A stretch of 64,000 bases of DNA from Bacteroidota bacterium (GTDB taxonomy: Bacteria; Bacteroidota; Ignavibacteria; Tepidaquicellales; Tepidaquicellaceae). The translations under genes and the position numbers were made by a program. The notes beneath the pieces were generated by a model. It made no database searches. It had not been told where the DNA came from and worked only from the letters and a program-made list of their open reading frames with translations. Positions within the stretch are counted from its first letter, which is position 1. Every line of letters starts with the position of its first letter. Below, piece by piece: positions 20,201-28,859 of this stretch. The DNA is taken from NCBI GenBank assembly GCA_018266875.1, contig JAFDZR010000016.1, positions 19,111 to 83,110 of the forward strand. Reading direction: 5' to 3'.

Positions 20201-20468
20201 TTTATCTCAGAATTTCCCAAACCCGTTTCATCCAAAATCAATTATCAGCTACCAGCTTTCGAATACAAATTATGTAAAGCTTAAGGTTTTTAATGTCTTA
20301 GGAAAAGAAGTTATGACACTGGTAAATGAAAAACAGCCGGCGGGGAATTATTCGGTTGAGTTCAACGGCAGCGGATTGTCAAGCGGCGTTTATTATTACA
20401 GAATTGATATTAACGATGAACAAAAAGGCAGTAATTATGAAATTAAAAATATGATCTTAATTAAGTGA
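17238..20468 (+). CDS. P2: full-length P-family beta-helix protein with T9SS sorting domain
   Basis: 1,076 aa. Signal peptide 1-22. An AT-rich N-terminal unit (to about residue 300) precedes a series of short strands (TFNMITPSFGYNNLIVED, TKIILEDSAVVVLP) and a right-handed beta-helix from about 400 to 760 with NCLISNAQYGINIFG, NTISGTGNGMTMINSS and YFDMRENYWGTIPPD motifs, as in parallel-helix adhesins and polysaccharide-active proteins. Residues 810-930 look like TPR-type helices (YQKENSGEFSEAIEIYKEII). The end is a type A sorting domain with NFPNPFHPKSII. The stop overlaps the GTG start of Q3 by 4 bp. Catalytic residues are not evident; surface binding or degradation of polymers is a guess. 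Confidence 0.8.
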   Translation: MRILSLLLIQFVSVIYSTICFSENPNCEIYLINKLQNSEQMDLYIRLIPISAIFNGHESINEKTHYTLISKDEDGFSRRGSGIIPFIKYNVGLDGYALSNSNNLGYFKISPDPGEIAESKWLLIGHDNTHNSNLDGLISYGKYRLEIYKYLYDTTYALITSPIIIDFLDFNYTKSGWNGCVDLWIRINSIDTLNFSFQWTAPSGTATAGDELPLFGTGSPPYDGSIKVYKQYHRFDTVTNQWAGYNLNNEHPPSKGSSITDENYLIYPIDGRELPSPYTIPYHPNAGDIFGNVFVKNNISTKNTLLDTITNITVKKTAFMQLDTGKTFNMITPSFGYNNLIVEDSAILVLENNSKIIIENQNKVTLKYLSNLTYRSGSLIHVKQGGSLCNEGANIRGNGIIYFDKGLHGLCPGVDNIFKVEDSTKIILEDSAVVVLPDDYTLHLKGNTTSLVMNPGSKIMFGENSGIVCDSGTKLIANDAAFTSVDSAKKWNGIFLKHRSQDTIKNCLISNAQYGINIFGKNDDEGTEVPFSTEISGCSFVNKSGSELSIAVYAANSSNLLIMNNTVSSANIIKGFAQGIYTEFCSGGNVNFIGNTISGTGNGMTMINSSPFVSQNVINGNQYSESGIFLDNSNGKFKYNTINDFYYSFYSLLSSPDLLKNIFGNSYAENIYLTYSSAPNLKPVSSGGNTYWLSGDNLIKGEPSNAGIFFEDESLPNIGFGYNRFIMSNNDYYISGTVPSSYDSYFDMRENYWGTIPPDTGKFDIANSIGILYDPYDDNSSEARAVNNYILYDIGFGLKDTVFYLEGDNPGMANELYLEAYQKENSGEFSEAIEIYKEIISDFKDSVYAVSSLSGLFNCYEKKNSTQTEFSVLQNYYSDIFEDTAYSETQRNLSEDLMIKSKVKQNNIEGAVSDYNTIYTNNLNTAKGTHALINMEILSAGAGDNLSGSNEIANLEMKQNRINDILSSVINKKSDNLLVMNKQPERFHLSQNFPNPFHPKSIISYQLSNTNYVKLKVFNVLGKEVMTLVNEKQPAGNYSVEFNGSGLSSGVYYYRIDINDEQKGSNYEIKNMILIK

Positions 20469-21910
20469 ACTGTTATTTAAAAATATTATTTTTATTTAGT
20501 GTTATGTTTATCGAATTGGGTACAAATCCATTGAATTCTCAGACAGTAACGTGGCAAAAAATTCTAAGTAATTATTCCGGAAGATTAGTAAAAGCAATCC
20601 AAACATCCGACAATGGTTTTATAACTGTTGGGACAGGAAGCGTATTAAATTCAAAAGTTTATCTTCAAAAATTTAATTATCATGGTGATTCTCTTTGGGT
20701 ACGGCTTTTTGGAAATCTTAGTCAAGCTTATGATGGTAATTGGGTTGAGAATACATTTGATAATGGTTTTATTGTTTGTGGAAGTGATGCAAATAGTCCA
20801 AATTCCGATGGTTATCTTGTTAAAACAGACTCATTTGGAAACTTAATATGGGATAACAACTTTGGAGGATTGGATTTCGATCAGGCTAAATGTGTTAAAC
20901 AAACAACTGATAGTGGGTATATTTTAATTTTAAGAACATACTCCTTTAATGGAATTCAAAATATTTGGTTAATAAAAACAAATAAACAGGGTAATAAGAT
21001 TTGGGAAAATGTATTCGTATCAAATAGTTCTCAAATAGCGAGAGAAATTATTGTTTTGAAAGACGGGTATGGTATTATTGGTGTTGCTTTCAATGATATA
21101 TATTTTATTCGTACAGATTTAAAAGGGGATATTCTTTGGACTAAAAGATATGGAACATCATATTTAGATGCCGGTTATTCAATTCAAAGTACGATTGATA
21201 ATGGATTTATAATTGGGGGTATTTCTTACAATTCAAATAATATTTCTAATTCATTGATTATAAAAACAGATTCAATTGGAGAGGTACATTGGCAAAAATC
21301 TTATACAGCAAATTATAATGAATTATTATTCTCGGTCAGAATTATACCGAATAAAGGATATGTTTTTTGCGGAACTACAGATTCAGTTAAAGGAAATCTT
21401 GAAAAAGGTTTTGTAAGAATTATCAATTTTAATGGAGATGTTTTACATGAAAAGTTTTATAGGGTTTTGCCATTTTTTACAGAAATTCATTCAATAGAAA
21501 ATACAAATGATAAAGGTTTTATAATTTGTGGAGTTGCTCAGAATATCCAAGGGGGAAATCCTCAAATGTATATTGCCAAAACTGATTCAACAGGAAATAT
21601 TAATCCTGTAGGAATTTCAAACTATTCTGAAACAATTCCTATTCAAATTAACTTACACCAAAATTATCCAAATCCATTTAACCCATCTACACTAATAAAA
21701 TTTGATATAAATAAGAGTATGAATGTGAATCTTTCAATTTTTGATATTAATGGAAAAAAAATACTAAATTTAATTGATGAGTATCTAAATCAAGGAAACT
21801 ATGAAATATTATTTCAGCCTGATATTCATTCATTATCATCCAGTGTGTATTTTTATAGACTAGAAACTCCTTTTAATGTATCAACTAGAAAAATGTTGTT
21901 TTTAAAATAA
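20465..21910 (+). CDS. Q3: secreted propeller-like repeat protein with T9SS sorting domain
   Basis: 481 aa from GTG, which overlaps the stop of P2 by 4 bp. Signal peptide 1-25 ends LNSQ, followed by the family opening TVTWQKILSN. Repeats include AIQTSDNGFITVG, CVKQTTDSGYILIL and SIQSTIDNGFIIGG, each followed by an IKTDxxGxxxW strand. The type A sorting domain is complete (LHQNYPNPFNPSTLI to RKMLFLK), although SSGVYFYRLE is changed to SSSVYFYRLE. Closest visible relatives in the window are Q1 and Q2. Function is unknown; a surface propeller that partners the P protein made from the same message is an inference from gene order. Confidence 0.8.
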   Translation: MNCYLKILFLFSVMFIELGTNPLNSQTVTWQKILSNYSGRLVKAIQTSDNGFITVGTGSVLNSKVYLQKFNYHGDSLWVRLFGNLSQAYDGNWVENTFDNGFIVCGSDANSPNSDGYLVKTDSFGNLIWDNNFGGLDFDQAKCVKQTTDSGYILILRTYSFNGIQNIWLIKTNKQGNKIWENVFVSNSSQIAREIIVLKDGYGIIGVAFNDIYFIRTDLKGDILWTKRYGTSYLDAGYSIQSTIDNGFIIGGISYNSNNISNSLIIKTDSIGEVHWQKSYTANYNELLFSVRIIPNKGYVFCGTTDSVKGNLEKGFVRIINFNGDVLHEKFYRVLPFFTEIHSIENTNDKGFIICGVAQNIQGGNPQMYIAKTDSTGNINPVGISNYSETIPIQINLHQNYPNPFNPSTLIKFDINKSMNVNLSIFDINGKKILNLIDEYLNQGNYEILFQPDIHSLSSSVYFYRLETPFNVSTRKMLFLK

Positions 21911-21949
21911 TTTAATACAGTTTTTATTTTAAGATTTAAAAAATAATTT

Positions 21950-24946
21950 ATGAATCATAAAAGAAATATTTTATTAATTATAGTATTCAATATACTTATA
22001 TCAACTTCTTGTTTTGGAAGATACGAATTACAAATTTTTAATTATTCCACAACAAAATTATTATATGTGAAAATATTTCCGATAGGTGCAGTTTTTAATG
22101 GAAATTATGAATATTCTTTAAAATGTAGGTATCAAACTGATAATTACGATAAAATTATTGGAGTTGATACGATCTTACAAAAAAAGTTAATTATAGGACC
22201 TCCTCCTGATTTTGAAGTTAATCATGACAATAATTCAGTAACAGGAGGTACAGAAGCATCAATTGGGTATGGAAAATATAGAATTGAATTTTATGAAGTA
22301 AGAGAAGAAAATAATGAATATGTAATCTATTCTCTTCCATTTGATTATTGTGATGTAGATTTCTCAGATTTTAATTATGGTTATGAAAACAATCCAAATA
22401 ATCCTGAGCATCATTTTCCATATCATACAAATGATATAGTATTTAATCATTACAACCAAGATAGTATTACATATCATTGGACAGATGATCTAATTCCTGA
22501 AAACAGGTTAATTCAAATTTGGGATCAACATGTTAGGAATCCTTTAGCAGTTAAACCTCAAAACAAAAATGGATTTATTTCGGACAATATCTATCTTAAT
22601 TATCCAATAAATGCGACAGATTCTGGTGCTACAAATCATTTTTTACCAAATGAATTTTATGTTAATTTAGAAGTTAAAGATAATAATACGAATCTGGATG
22701 CAAATAATAACCTCAAGTTTATTTATTCTTCACTAATTATAAAAGACGATATAGATTTTACTTTAGGATCTAACTCCAGTTTGATCTTCGAATCCGGTTC
22801 TCACTTCCGTACTTTTGAAACCGGCTCTCCGAAGACCATTACTATGGGAGAAAATTCATACATTGAAGGTAAAATCGGTGCAAATATCAATCTTAATAAT
22901 ACTGTTTTTCAAACTACGAACAGCAGCGTATCATGGAAAGGTATTAAGCTGACAAATACTTATCTCGATACTGTAAATAACTGCACATTTAAAAATACTG
23001 ATACAGCAATTAATTTATACAACTCAGATAAATGCTTTGCAAGAAACAAGAAAATTATTAAAGACAGTAAATTTGAAAATTGTATTGTAAAATTAAGCAA
23101 TGTCTTTAATGCTTTGATAAGCAATGATTCTTTTTATACAAATAATAACAGCCAGTATCTGCTTACTGTCAGTAATAGTGTCCATCCAAATGATTATGCG
23201 GTTTTTTGTTCCGAAGAAGAAAATCCAGCCCCCGCTTTTAATTTAAATATTGCCGGCAATTATTTCTCCGGCGGTGCTGTGCAGATGTATCTCAACTGTC
23301 TGGCATCGGAGAAAACACCGTTTTTTATTTTTGGTAATGTGTTTCAGGGAACCGGATCGACTACAGGAATAGGACTTGTTTCAAATAAAATATCAGGAGA
23401 TTTCAGATATAACAGTTTTTTGACAGATGATTATATCACTTCGGTAAATTTACTTCAGAGTGATCTTAATTTTTTTGAAAACTCTTCAATGAAGTCCGGC
23501 ACAAACTCTACGCTGATCGTTAATTCAACTTCTTCAGCCCGGCTTGCACCTGTTTACAGCAGCGGAAATTATTACTGGTATGGAGGTTACAACAAATTAT
23601 TTTCAAATGACCTAAACAATGTTTATATAGTTGGAACATCTTCGGCTTTTTTAGATAAAGGCGGAAATTGTTTTACTATATATAATTCAAATTATTATCA
23701 CGTAAAATCGGCTTTAACTGGTTCATGTAATTCATACGGAATATCTGCTTCGGAAAATTACTGGTCAGCTATACCTCCTTTGAATCATTTAATTTGTAAT
23801 TCAGATACTGTTGATTTATTTTACCAGCCGTATAATACTTATTGTGAAAATTCAAAACCTGAACCATTTGATTACGACATCATTGACAGAGGAGACGGAA
23901 TCTATGATACAATTGCAATAACAGAAGGAGGAGATTTTATGAATGGTGACGGAGAAGATGAAAGTATGTTTGGACAGGCATTAATGAGTAAGCGAAATAA
24001 AAATTTTACTGAAGCAATTGAACTTTTAAAAACTGTCATAAATAATTATGACACAAGCGATTATCTGCCTTCTTCGATAGATGAACTTTACACAAATTAT
24101 CAAAACAAAGACACTTCCTCTTTACAATTAAATACGGATATTCTGTTTGGTGATCTAAAGCAATATTTGGAATCAAAGATCACTCAACATGCAAATAATT
24201 ATACAATTGTTGATAAGGCATATTCTTATTATCTGATGTGTCTTACAAAGATGGATGATTATGATGAAGCAATAGTAGGATACGAAAACATAATGTCAAA
24301 TCATCCGGAGCCGGAAAGAAGACTTCTGGCAAGCTGGGACAGATCAGCGCTGACACTGCTGCAAAACGGTTCGGGACAGGGAGACAATGATAGTTTTTCT
24401 GAAAGCCGGAACGAAAAAAATGTAAAAGATAAACCTGTACATAGTATTGCCAAAACGAATTTTAAAAATTCAGATAATTATTCAGATTTAAATTCAGATC
24501 AAAATTCAGGAAGTAAATTTTCAAATGACAGTTACAGGAAAGTATTGGAAACAAAAATAATAAAATATAATCCGTCAAACCAAACAGAATTAGATAAGAA
24601 AATTACTGAAGATCTTAATTTCCTACTTGGATTAAAGACTTCTGAAATCACTGAAACACAAAATATAAAAGTTGATAAATTCCAATTGAATCAGAATTAT
24701 CCGAATCCGTTTAATCCTTCGACAAAGATCGCATACAGCATTCCTGTTTCAGGAAATATCTCTATTAAGATTTATGACCTAACAGGAAAAGAAGTAAAGA
24801 CACTGGTGAATGAATTTAAAAATGCGGGAATTTATTCAATAGAATTCAACGGAAGCGGACTTTCCAGCGGGGTATATTTTTATACTTTAAATGTAAAAGA
24901 AATTTATCAGATTAAAAAAAATGATCTTAATAAAATAAATGAATAA
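21950..24946 (+). CDS. P3: full-length P-family protein with T9SS sorting domain and altered last residues
   Basis: 998 aa. Signal peptide 1-23, then the P1-like N-terminal unit (TEASIGYGKYRIEFYE, YCDVDFSDF, QIWDQH). A beta-helix region spans about residues 270-640 (ENYWSAIPPLN near its end), a TPR-like helical part about 660-790 (MSKRNKNFTEAIELLKTVI), a low-complexity Ser/Asn linker, and a sorting domain (LNQNYPNPFNPSTKIAYSIP ... SSGVYFYTLN). The final residues are KKNDLNKINE rather than the expected KKMILIK: a run of eight A at 24914-24921 is one base longer than the frame requires. With seven A the gene would stop at 24936-24938, directly before the next ATG. It overlaps that gene by 8 bp as written. 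Confidence 0.8.
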   Translation: MNHKRNILLIIVFNILISTSCFGRYELQIFNYSTTKLLYVKIFPIGAVFNGNYEYSLKCRYQTDNYDKIIGVDTILQKKLIIGPPPDFEVNHDNNSVTGGTEASIGYGKYRIEFYEVREENNEYVIYSLPFDYCDVDFSDFNYGYENNPNNPEHHFPYHTNDIVFNHYNQDSITYHWTDDLIPENRLIQIWDQHVRNPLAVKPQNKNGFISDNIYLNYPINATDSGATNHFLPNEFYVNLEVKDNNTNLDANNNLKFIYSSLIIKDDIDFTLGSNSSLIFESGSHFRTFETGSPKTITMGENSYIEGKIGANINLNNTVFQTTNSSVSWKGIKLTNTYLDTVNNCTFKNTDTAINLYNSDKCFARNKKIIKDSKFENCIVKLSNVFNALISNDSFYTNNNSQYLLTVSNSVHPNDYAVFCSEEENPAPAFNLNIAGNYFSGGAVQMYLNCLASEKTPFFIFGNVFQGTGSTTGIGLVSNKISGDFRYNSFLTDDYITSVNLLQSDLNFFENSSMKSGTNSTLIVNSTSSARLAPVYSSGNYYWYGGYNKLFSNDLNNVYIVGTSSAFLDKGGNCFTIYNSNYYHVKSALTGSCNSYGISASENYWSAIPPLNHLICNSDTVDLFYQPYNTYCENSKPEPFDYDIIDRGDGIYDTIAITEGGDFMNGDGEDESMFGQALMSKRNKNFTEAIELLKTVINNYDTSDYLPSSIDELYTNYQNKDTSSLQLNTDILFGDLKQYLESKITQHANNYTIVDKAYSYYLMCLTKMDDYDEAIVGYENIMSNHPEPERRLLASWDRSALTLLQNGSGQGDNDSFSESRNEKNVKDKPVHSIAKTNFKNSDNYSDLNSDQNSGSKFSNDSYRKVLETKIIKYNPSNQTELDKKITEDLNFLLGLKTSEITETQNIKVDKFQLNQNYPNPFNPSTKIAYSIPVSGNISIKIYDLTGKEVKTLVNEFKNAGIYSIEFNGSGLSSGVYFYTLNVKEIYQIKKNDLNKINE

Positions 24947-25937
24947 AAAATTAATCTTTGTATTCCTGTTTCTCATCTTCGCTTTTTCTGAAATGTCTTA
25001 TGCGCAGCTGTTTCCGAATCTCGGCGGACAGAGGACGGGAACTACTTCGCTGCAGTTCCTGAAAATAGGAACGAGCGCCAGGGCTACCGGAATGGGAGAA
25101 AGTTTTGTAGCAGTATCAGATGACATTACTTCCCTGCACTACAATCCTTCAGGTCTTGTTGCCTTTAAAAACAACGGATTTACGGCAAGTTATACGCAGT
25201 GGTTCGTTGATACGAAACTCGCAAATTTCGGCGGCGTCTATCACTTCGGAGGAAATAACGCCATCGGCATTAACGTTACTTCGCTTCAGACTGAGGACAT
25301 GAAAGTGACTACAGAGTATCAGCCGACCGGAACAGGAGAATTTTTCAGATTCTCCGATTTAAGCATTGGTCTTTCCTTTGCGAGACAGATGACCGAACAG
25401 TTTTCATTCGGCGCGACTATAAAGTATGTCCGCGAGGATCTCGGCGAACTTAAGATTCAGGGAATTCTCGGAGACCTTGCCACTTCTTACAGAACCGGAC
25501 TGGGAACTTCAAGATTCGGAATTATGATATCAAATTTCGGCGGTCAGCTCAATCCCACAGGCGATGTCACTCTTGTAAACGGAAACACGGTAAGCTCCTT
25601 TCAGAAGTTTCCTCCGCCGACTTCCTTTCAGCTCGGATTCGCAATGGAGCCGATCATGAATAAAGAGAACAGACTTACGACTTCCATCCAGCTTAACAGT
25701 CCTACTGACAATGCGGAGAATCTTAACTTCGGTCTCGAGTATGCATACAAGGAATTCCTTTTCTTCAGAGGCGGATATAAGCTCAATGTGGATTCGGAAA
25801 ATTTCTCTGCAGGAGTAGGTGTGAAGACCGTTATTTCATTTGCTCATGCAAACCTTGATTATTCGCTGGCTAACTATAAAGAGCTCGGCATTTCGCACAG
25901 ATTCAGTTTAAACATTTTATTTCCGAACTTTAAATGA
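24939..25937 (+). CDS. PorV/PorQ-family outer-membrane protein
   Basis: 332 aa. Signal peptide 1-22 (MSYAQ). The N-terminal signature LQFLKIGTSARATGMGESFVAVSDD, then SLHYNPSGL, is that of the PorV/PorQ (UPF0164) family of FadL-like 14-strand barrels. PorV binds T9SS cargo through the sorting domain and delivers it to the attachment complex; other family members have different or unknown roles. The protein ends LNILFPNFK. Placement directly after a run of sorting-domain genes supports a T9SS role, but several PorV-like paralogues are usual in Ignavibacteria, so I do not assign porV. Its stop overlaps the next start by 4 bp. Confidence 0.85.
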   Translation: MNKKLIFVFLFLIFAFSEMSYAQLFPNLGGQRTGTTSLQFLKIGTSARATGMGESFVAVSDDITSLHYNPSGLVAFKNNGFTASYTQWFVDTKLANFGGVYHFGGNNAIGINVTSLQTEDMKVTTEYQPTGTGEFFRFSDLSIGLSFARQMTEQFSFGATIKYVREDLGELKIQGILGDLATSYRTGLGTSRFGIMISNFGGQLNPTGDVTLVNGNTVSSFQKFPPPTSFQLGFAMEPIMNKENRLTTSIQLNSPTDNAENLNFGLEYAYKEFLFFRGGYKLNVDSENFSAGVGVKTVISFAHANLDYSLANYKELGISHRFSLNILFPNFK

Positions 25938-27019
25938 TCCTAAAATATATGAAATATTATTTCCTATTTATAACTTTATCGCTGATCTGGCTTTCCTCAT
26001 GTTCCAATAAAACGGATCTTTCGCAGTTTCCGATTTCTACAGGAGGAGGACCGGTGGTAACTGAGACCACTTATGTTCAGCAGTCACCTGTATGGAATCA
26101 GTTCAATAAACCCGAAGCTGTACTTCTTGGAAGAGAGCCGCTGATATATGTCTGCGACACAAAGAACAACAGAGTGGTTCAGCTGGACCTTGCAGGCGGT
26201 GAGATCGGTTCTATTGAAGTAACAAATCCAAGAGCCATAGCCCAGGATTATAATTTCGATCTGCTTGTGATTGCGGACACTACATCAAATATTTTCACTG
26301 ATACCCTCAGCATTTTATACAGAATAAAACTTGTCCAGATCGGAGGAGTTATATCAAACGCTTCATTGCTTCCTCTGATGAGATCCGATTATGCGACTCC
26401 CCTTTCCAGCAGAAGAAGGAAATTTACCGGTGTCGGAGTGTATTCCGATAATTCCTACATTATTACAAGAACAGGTCCCGACAACACAAGTTCGCTTGAT
26501 CCTGACAACGCTCTGCTGAGAGTAACAGGCATAAATTCTGTTACCTCGGTTACGCCGCTCGGAGGATTTCAGCCCACAGGAAACGGTATTTATTCAATTG
26601 ATAAAATGTCAGCCATTACAACATTCAATAATAATCTGACAAACTTTATCATTACAAGAAATTCAGTTGATTTCGGATTCAAGGTTGAATGGTTCGAATT
26701 TGATGATGTCAAAGGAACTTATAATCCGCGATATCTACCCGGAGACAATGTAGATCTTCTTAACAAGCAGCTCGGAACTCCGGTTGGAATCTGTCTAGAT
26801 CCTTCGAACAATATATTTGTTGTTGACAACGCAAGGGATTCTCTCTACAAGTATACAAGTCTCGGGAAATATAAGAATGAATCGTTCGGCGGAACCGGTA
26901 ACGGTGTCAAGCAGCTGAATAATCCGAACGGGGTTTCATTTTTTAATAAAGTTCTTTACATAGCTGATACGGGAAATGACAGAATTGTAAGATATAAATT
27001 ATCAACAGACCTCCAGTAA
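25934..27019 (+). CDS. NHL-repeat lipoprotein
   Basis: 361 aa. Lipoprotein signal with the lipobox LSSC and Cys23 as the modified residue; an internal ATG (codon 6) would give a shorter leader. The remainder contains NHL-like beta-propeller blades, clearest at PEAVLLGREPLIYVCDTKNNRVVQ, at GTPVGICLDPSNNIFVVDNA and at LNNPNGVSFFNKVLYIADTGNDRIV. NHL propellers bind proteins or ligands and rarely have enzyme activity. It overlaps the PorV-like gene by ATGA and is followed after 1 bp by the membrane protein gene, so these three are likely cotranscribed. Confidence 0.82.
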   Translation: MILKYMKYYFLFITLSLIWLSSCSNKTDLSQFPISTGGGPVVTETTYVQQSPVWNQFNKPEAVLLGREPLIYVCDTKNNRVVQLDLAGGEIGSIEVTNPRAIAQDYNFDLLVIADTTSNIFTDTLSILYRIKLVQIGGVISNASLLPLMRSDYATPLSSRRRKFTGVGVYSDNSYIITRTGPDNTSSLDPDNALLRVTGINSVTSVTPLGGFQPTGNGIYSIDKMSAITTFNNNLTNFIITRNSVDFGFKVEWFEFDDVKGTYNPRYLPGDNVDLLNKQLGTPVGICLDPSNNIFVVDNARDSLYKYTSLGKYKNESFGGTGNGVKQLNNPNGVSFFNKVLYIADTGNDRIVRYKLSTDLQ

Positions 27020-27020
27020 T

Positions 27021-28829
27021 TTGGCAAAAAAGCAAAAAAGATCTCCGGTGAAAATTCCGGAGAAGCAGCCTGTATTTAAGGACAATCCTCTCTATAATTA
27101 CGGCATGATGTTACTCTTTGCCGTATTTATTATGATGTTCACAACATTCAAGATATCCGGAGATGACGACGTATTCTGGCATCTTGCCACGGGTAAGTAC
27201 ATCGCAGAGACTCATCACGTTCCTTCGGAAGATATATTCGGATTTGTAACTCAGGGACAGCAGTGGATGCCGTTCGAATGGGGATGGGATCTGATCACTT
27301 ACGGACTATACAGCGCCGGCGGCTACACCGCCATTTCAATATTCAGGACAATAGTTTTCCTTCTTATCTTCTTCATATTTTTCCGGATCATGAGAAAGTT
27401 CGGAGTGAGTTACACAATGATCTTTCTGATCTTACTTCTGACTGCTTTCGGAATAATAGACCGGCTTACTCCCCGTCCTCACATAATGTCACTTTTGTTT
27501 TTTGCGGTATTGATCTATCTCCTGACCGAATACAAATATTTCAACAGGAAGAATGTAAGGATACTTTATTTTATACCATTTTTGTTTCTGCTCTGGGCAA
27601 ACATTCACATGGGCGTTCTGGCAGGCGCTCTTCTGCTGTTAGTATTTTTTATCAGCGAGCTTATCCTTTTTCTGAAGCCGGATAAATTCTCCACAAAGGA
27701 AATTCCCGCTTTGACCAAAAAGGAGATAAGTCTGCTCGGAATAATTTCCGCCGTTTCAATACTTGTAATGCTTGTAAATCCGAACGGCATTGCAACTTAC
27801 TTTTACGCTTACGACCACACCAAGATGAAACTGCTTGAGACAATAAATGAATGGAGATCGCCTTTTGATTCAATGTTCAGCGGCGGGTTTGTGACTAATA
27901 TATACAAGTTCTTTCTATTCGGCGGACTATTTGTGCTTTATTATTCATACAGAAAAAAGGATATATTCCCGGGATTGCTTTACATAGTATTTGCAGTTTA
28001 TTCAGTCCGAGCGGTAAGGTTCACTGTGGATTATATTATTATCATTACTGTATTTCTCGCAATTGCTTTGTATTTTATCATATGCGGATTTAAAAGCAGC
28101 GGGATAAAAAATTTACTGTCCGTCAACCCTCTTCCCAAGGTCTTACTTGAGTTAATATTAATTTTCATGATATTCAATATACCGAATGACAAATTGTATC
28201 TTGAGACGCTGAAATATTACAGAGTTTCCGGATTCGGCATTAATTCTGATTTCATGCCTGTTCAGATGTTTGATTTCATGAGGGAAAATAAAATTCCTGA
28301 AACCGGACAGAGACCTTTGAATCATTTCGGCAGCGGAGGCTATCTTGTGTGGAGTTTTCCGGGAGCAAAAAATTTCATTGACAGCAGGAATCTTAATGAT
28401 GAGATTTTCAATGAGTATAATACGCTTATTGGCAAGGGTCCCGGATTTGAAAAAAAACTTAAGGATTATGATTTTGATTATTCCATTTATCTCGCTCCTG
28501 ATCTTGTCAGAGTCCCGAAGGAAATGGAAAATTCCATTATCTCATATTTCAGTAAAAATTCGGATGAATGGAAACTGGTATTCTGGGATGATAAATCATT
28601 TTTGTTTTTAAAAAATGAACCGAAGTTTAAGGAAATTATAGATAAATATGAATATAAATATGTGACGCCGTATAATTTTATGTACCGCAAAAATATAATT
28701 GATGACGCAGTCAGAACAGATCCCGGGAGGGTGAAAAGCGAGATAGACCGCAAATTAAAAGAAGAGCAAAATGGATTGATAATTAATACAATAAATAACA
28801 CTTTTTCTAAAAATCTTAACTCAAATTAA
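27021..28829 (+). CDS. Polytopic membrane protein, GT-C-like
   Basis: 602 aa from TTG, 1 bp after the preceding stop. A basic cytoplasmic start (AKKQKRSPVK) precedes about 11 membrane helices up to residue 390, then a soluble C-terminal part of about 200 residues. The first external loop contains ISGDDDVFWHLATGKYI, an acidic motif positioned like the catalytic loop of GT-C glycosyltransferases, and a later RLTPRPHIMS motif is conserved-looking. I cannot name the family. A lipid-linked sugar transferase or oligosaccharide-handling enzyme is the best guess. The preceding lipoprotein and PorV-like protein are probable operon partners. Confidence 0.6.
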   Translation: MAKKQKRSPVKIPEKQPVFKDNPLYNYGMMLLFAVFIMMFTTFKISGDDDVFWHLATGKYIAETHHVPSEDIFGFVTQGQQWMPFEWGWDLITYGLYSAGGYTAISIFRTIVFLLIFFIFFRIMRKFGVSYTMIFLILLLTAFGIIDRLTPRPHIMSLLFFAVLIYLLTEYKYFNRKNVRILYFIPFLFLLWANIHMGVLAGALLLLVFFISELILFLKPDKFSTKEIPALTKKEISLLGIISAVSILVMLVNPNGIATYFYAYDHTKMKLLETINEWRSPFDSMFSGGFVTNIYKFFLFGGLFVLYYSYRKKDIFPGLLYIVFAVYSVRAVRFTVDYIIIITVFLAIALYFIICGFKSSGIKNLLSVNPLPKVLLELILIFMIFNIPNDKLYLETLKYYRVSGFGINSDFMPVQMFDFMRENKIPETGQRPLNHFGSGGYLVWSFPGAKNFIDSRNLNDEIFNEYNTLIGKGPGFEKKLKDYDFDYSIYLAPDLVRVPKEMENSIISYFSKNSDEWKLVFWDDKSFLFLKNEPKFKEIIDKYEYKYVTPYNFMYRKNIIDDAVRTDPGRVKSEIDRKLKEEQNGLIINTINNTFSKNLNSN

Positions 28830-28859
28830 GCAAAAAATTAAACCAAATAATATATTTAA

